Shown here: one piece after another, positions 16,267 through 17,809 of the stretch
How positions within the stretch are numbered: position 1 is the first letter of the stretch
How the letters are laid out: every line of letters starts with the position of its first letter
Source: Firm-04 sp045642925
Lineage (GTDB): Bacteria > Bacillota > Clostridia > Oscillospirales > Ruminococcaceae
Direction of reading: 5' to 3'
DNA length: 17,809 nucleotides
Assembly (NCBI GenBank): GCA_045642925.1
Contig: JAZUJW010000010.1
Span: 1-17,809 of the forward strand
The notes under the pieces: model-generated
What the model was told of the DNA's origin: nothing
Seen by the model: only the letters and a program-made list of their open reading frames with translations
The model's database searches: none
Program-made: the position numbers and the translations under genes

Positions 16267-17809
16267 ATGAAAAAAATCATTTCAATTCTGACTGCATGGA
16301 TGTTGACACTGACGTGCATTTCCAGCAGTCTGATGGAAGTATTTGCAGAAGATACCCCGCTGCTTGCATTGGCTGACATCACTGCCAACATCGGAGAAAT
16401 CATCGAAATGCCTGTCACGGTATCCAATAATGCAGGTGTGGTTTCTCTGGTCTTTGATGTGGAATATGACAATACCAAGCTTACGCTTCTGAATGTTACA
16501 GACGAAAACCTTTTCGGTGATGCCGCTGCTACTTTTAGCAGCGACATCGCAAAAGTCCCCTATGTCATGGCATGGGATTCTGCTGCACATGAAAACATTA
16601 CTGCAAACGGCACACTTGCAACCTTGCAGTTCAAGGTCATTGCGGATGCAGCAGGCAGCACAGAAGTCAAACTGAACCTGCATTCCGATTCAACCTTTGA
16701 TGTGGACTTTACAGAAGTACCGTTTTCGGTGCAGTCCGCAGCTGTCAAAATTACCGACGATCCTGCACTGAAACCCGCTATTTCGCTCAGCGATGCAGTC
16801 GGCAATGTCGGCGATATCATTGAAATGCCCATCACAGTCAAGAACAATGCGGGTATTGTTTCGATGATGTTCGATGTCGAATACGACCCCGCAAAACTCG
16901 AACTGGTTGAGGTCGTGGACGGCAAACTGTTCGGAAAAGCGCAGGCAACCTTCAGCAAGGATCCGGACAGCAATCCGTTTACATTGGCATGGGACGACAG
17001 TGTGCATGATAACCACTATGAAAACGGCGTCCTTGCCACACTCAAATTCAAGGTGCTGGAAACAGATGACTGTGTGACAGACGTCAAACTGCAATTGCAG
17101 GAAAATTCCACCTTCAATGTCGATTTTGAAGAAGTACCGTTTGTCATGAACGGCGCTTCTGTAACAATCACCAAAGTGCTGGACAAAGACGAAGCATCCG
17201 TTTCCATCAGCAATGCGGACACTGTGCTTGGCGGCAAAGTCGAAATGCCGCTGGTCATCGCAAACAATCCCGGTATCGCAGCGATGATGGTAGAAGTGAC
17301 TTATGACAAGAGTATTTTAAAACTGACACAAGTCAAGGACGGCGAACTCTTTGAAGGTGCAGCATTCTCCCACAGCAGCGATCTGACAAAATGTCCGTTC
17401 GTGATCGGCTGGGACGATGTATCGCATGAAAACCACTGTGAAAACGGTACTGCCGCAACACTGGTCTTTGAAGTGCTGGACACCGCCAAAGCAGGAGAAA
17501 CCTATGTTGGTCTGCGCCTTGTACAGGAATCGACCTTCGATGTCGCGTTTGCAGAGGTATCGTTGGCAGTCAAGGGCGGCACGCTGACGATTTATGATCC
17601 GGCTACCACAACAACAAACCCGGTTACCACGACAAACCCGATCACCGCGACAAACCCGATCACCACAACAAACCCGATCACCACGACAAACCCGATCACC
17701 GCGACAAACCCGATCACCACGACAAACCCGATCACCACAACAAACCCGATCACCGCGACAAACCCGATCACCACAACAAGCCCGATCACCACGACAAACC
17801 CGATCACCA
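16267..17809 (+). CDS. Scaffoldin with three cohesins and Thr/Pro linker (3' end cut)
   Basis: At least 514 residues; the frame is open to the window end. The ATG is preceded by GGGAAGG at 7 nt spacing. Signal peptide about 1-27 (ends EVFA); cohesin 1 about 32-163, cohesin 2 about 169-302, cohesin 3 about 309-443; then from 445 a low-complexity linker of hexapeptides PITTTN/PITATN. Each cohesin has the pattern G.IIEMP..V.NN.G...M.FDVEYD...L......LF and a later AWD...H.N.....G.LATL.FKV. Cohesins bind dockerins of enzymes and other proteins. Coh1 and Coh2 are the most alike; Coh3 diverges (NNPGIAAMMVEVTYD). The unseen part may hold more cohesins, a dockerin or a cell-wall sorting signal. It is co-transcribed with the LRR-dockerin gene, which may be its ligand. 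Confidence 0.93.
   Translation, partial: MKKIISILTAWMLTLTCISSSLMEVFAEDTPLLALADITANIGEIIEMPVTVSNNAGVVSLVFDVEYDNTKLTLLNVTDENLFGDAAATFSSDIAKVPYVMAWDSAAHENITANGTLATLQFKVIADAAGSTEVKLNLHSDSTFDVDFTEVPFSVQSAAVKITDDPALKPAISLSDAVGNVGDIIEMPITVKNNAGIVSMMFDVEYDPAKLELVEVVDGKLFGKAQATFSKDPDSNPFTLAWDDSVHDNHYENGVLATLKFKVLETDDCVTDVKLQLQENSTFNVDFEEVPFVMNGASVTITKVLDKDEASVSISNADTVLGGKVEMPLVIANNPGIAAMMVEVTYDKSILKLTQVKDGELFEGAAFSHSSDLTKCPFVIGWDDVSHENHCENGTAATLVFEVLDTAKAGETYVGLRLVQESTFDVAFAEVSLAVKGGTLTIYDPATTTTNPVTTTNPITATNPITTTNPITTTNPITATNPITTTNPITTTNPITATNPITTTSPITTTNPIT
17599..17809 (+). repeat. 18-bp minisatellite coding for the scaffoldin linker
   Basis: Twelve units (the first 21 nt, the last cut by the window end) encode P-(A/V/I)-T-(T/A)-T-N; one unit has Ser for Asn. 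A higher order is visible: every third unit carries GCG (PITATN), giving a 54-bp super-repeat with silent ACA/ACG variation between copies. This suggests expansion by unequal exchange or slippage of three-unit blocks. The linker separates the cohesins from whatever follows, and its length may vary between strains. Confidence 0.92.

Noticed and set aside
17592..17807. Minus-strand frame giving a repeated IGFVVV product that looks like a membrane protein
   Set aside because: It is the antisense reading of the scaffoldin linker minisatellite.
17599..17809. Regular 18-bp repeats that could suggest a CRISPR array
   Set aside because: There are no unique spacers, the units are directly adjacent, in frame and encode a Thr/Pro linker.

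Overview
The window looks like chromosomal DNA from an anaerobic, fibre- or polysaccharide-degrading Bacillota of the Ruminococcus type (family Oscillospiraceae). The evidence is two secreted proteins ending in dockerin domains, a scaffoldin with at least three cohesin domains and a Thr/Pro linker, strong AGGAGG-like ribosome binding sites, near-consensus sigma-A promoters with AT-rich spacers, and a secreted serpin. Assignment to Ruminococcus is an inference from gene content; no rRNA or other phylogenetic marker is present. No tRNA, rRNA, CRISPR array or transposase gene was seen.

Left part (1-4967). A minus-strand gene (59-760) encodes a 233-residue protein that I read as a relative of ferredoxin-dependent bilin reductases, unexpected in a dark anaerobe. 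Divergent from it is a 1127-residue secreted glycosidase (1197-4580): LamG-like domain, GH97 catalytic domain of the retaining type, CBM6/35-like domain, dockerin. The two genes are flanked by a perfect 59-bp inverted repeat (1-59 and 4671-4729). The second copy sits in a dense array of hairpins that fills the convergent gap between the glycosidase and the serpin.

Middle (4968-11643). Two minus-strand genes follow: a lipoprotein serpin with a duplicated lipobox and two cysteines in its reactive loop, and an unrecognised protein with a membrane segment at each end. Then come two plus-strand cyclic-di-GMP genes: a 7-TM GGDEF diguanylate cyclase, and a soluble FIST-GGDEF-HD-GYP protein that carries motifs for both making and breaking c-di-GMP. 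Each has its own good promoter.

Right part (11644-17809). A plus-strand terminator, a minus-strand terminator and a possible small minus-strand ORF separate the signalling genes from a two-gene operon. Its first gene is a giant (1377 aa) BspA-like/DUF285 leucine-rich-repeat surface protein built of four similar super-blocks and ending in a dockerin. Its second gene, 21 nt downstream, is a scaffoldin with three cohesins and an 18-bp minisatellite linker, cut off by the window end.

Together the window suggests a cell-surface cohesin-dockerin complex: a scaffold, an adhesin-like repeat protein and a glycosidase, with a protease inhibitor that may protect surface proteins and c-di-GMP enzymes that may set the surface-attached state. 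The link between these parts is inference from proximity.
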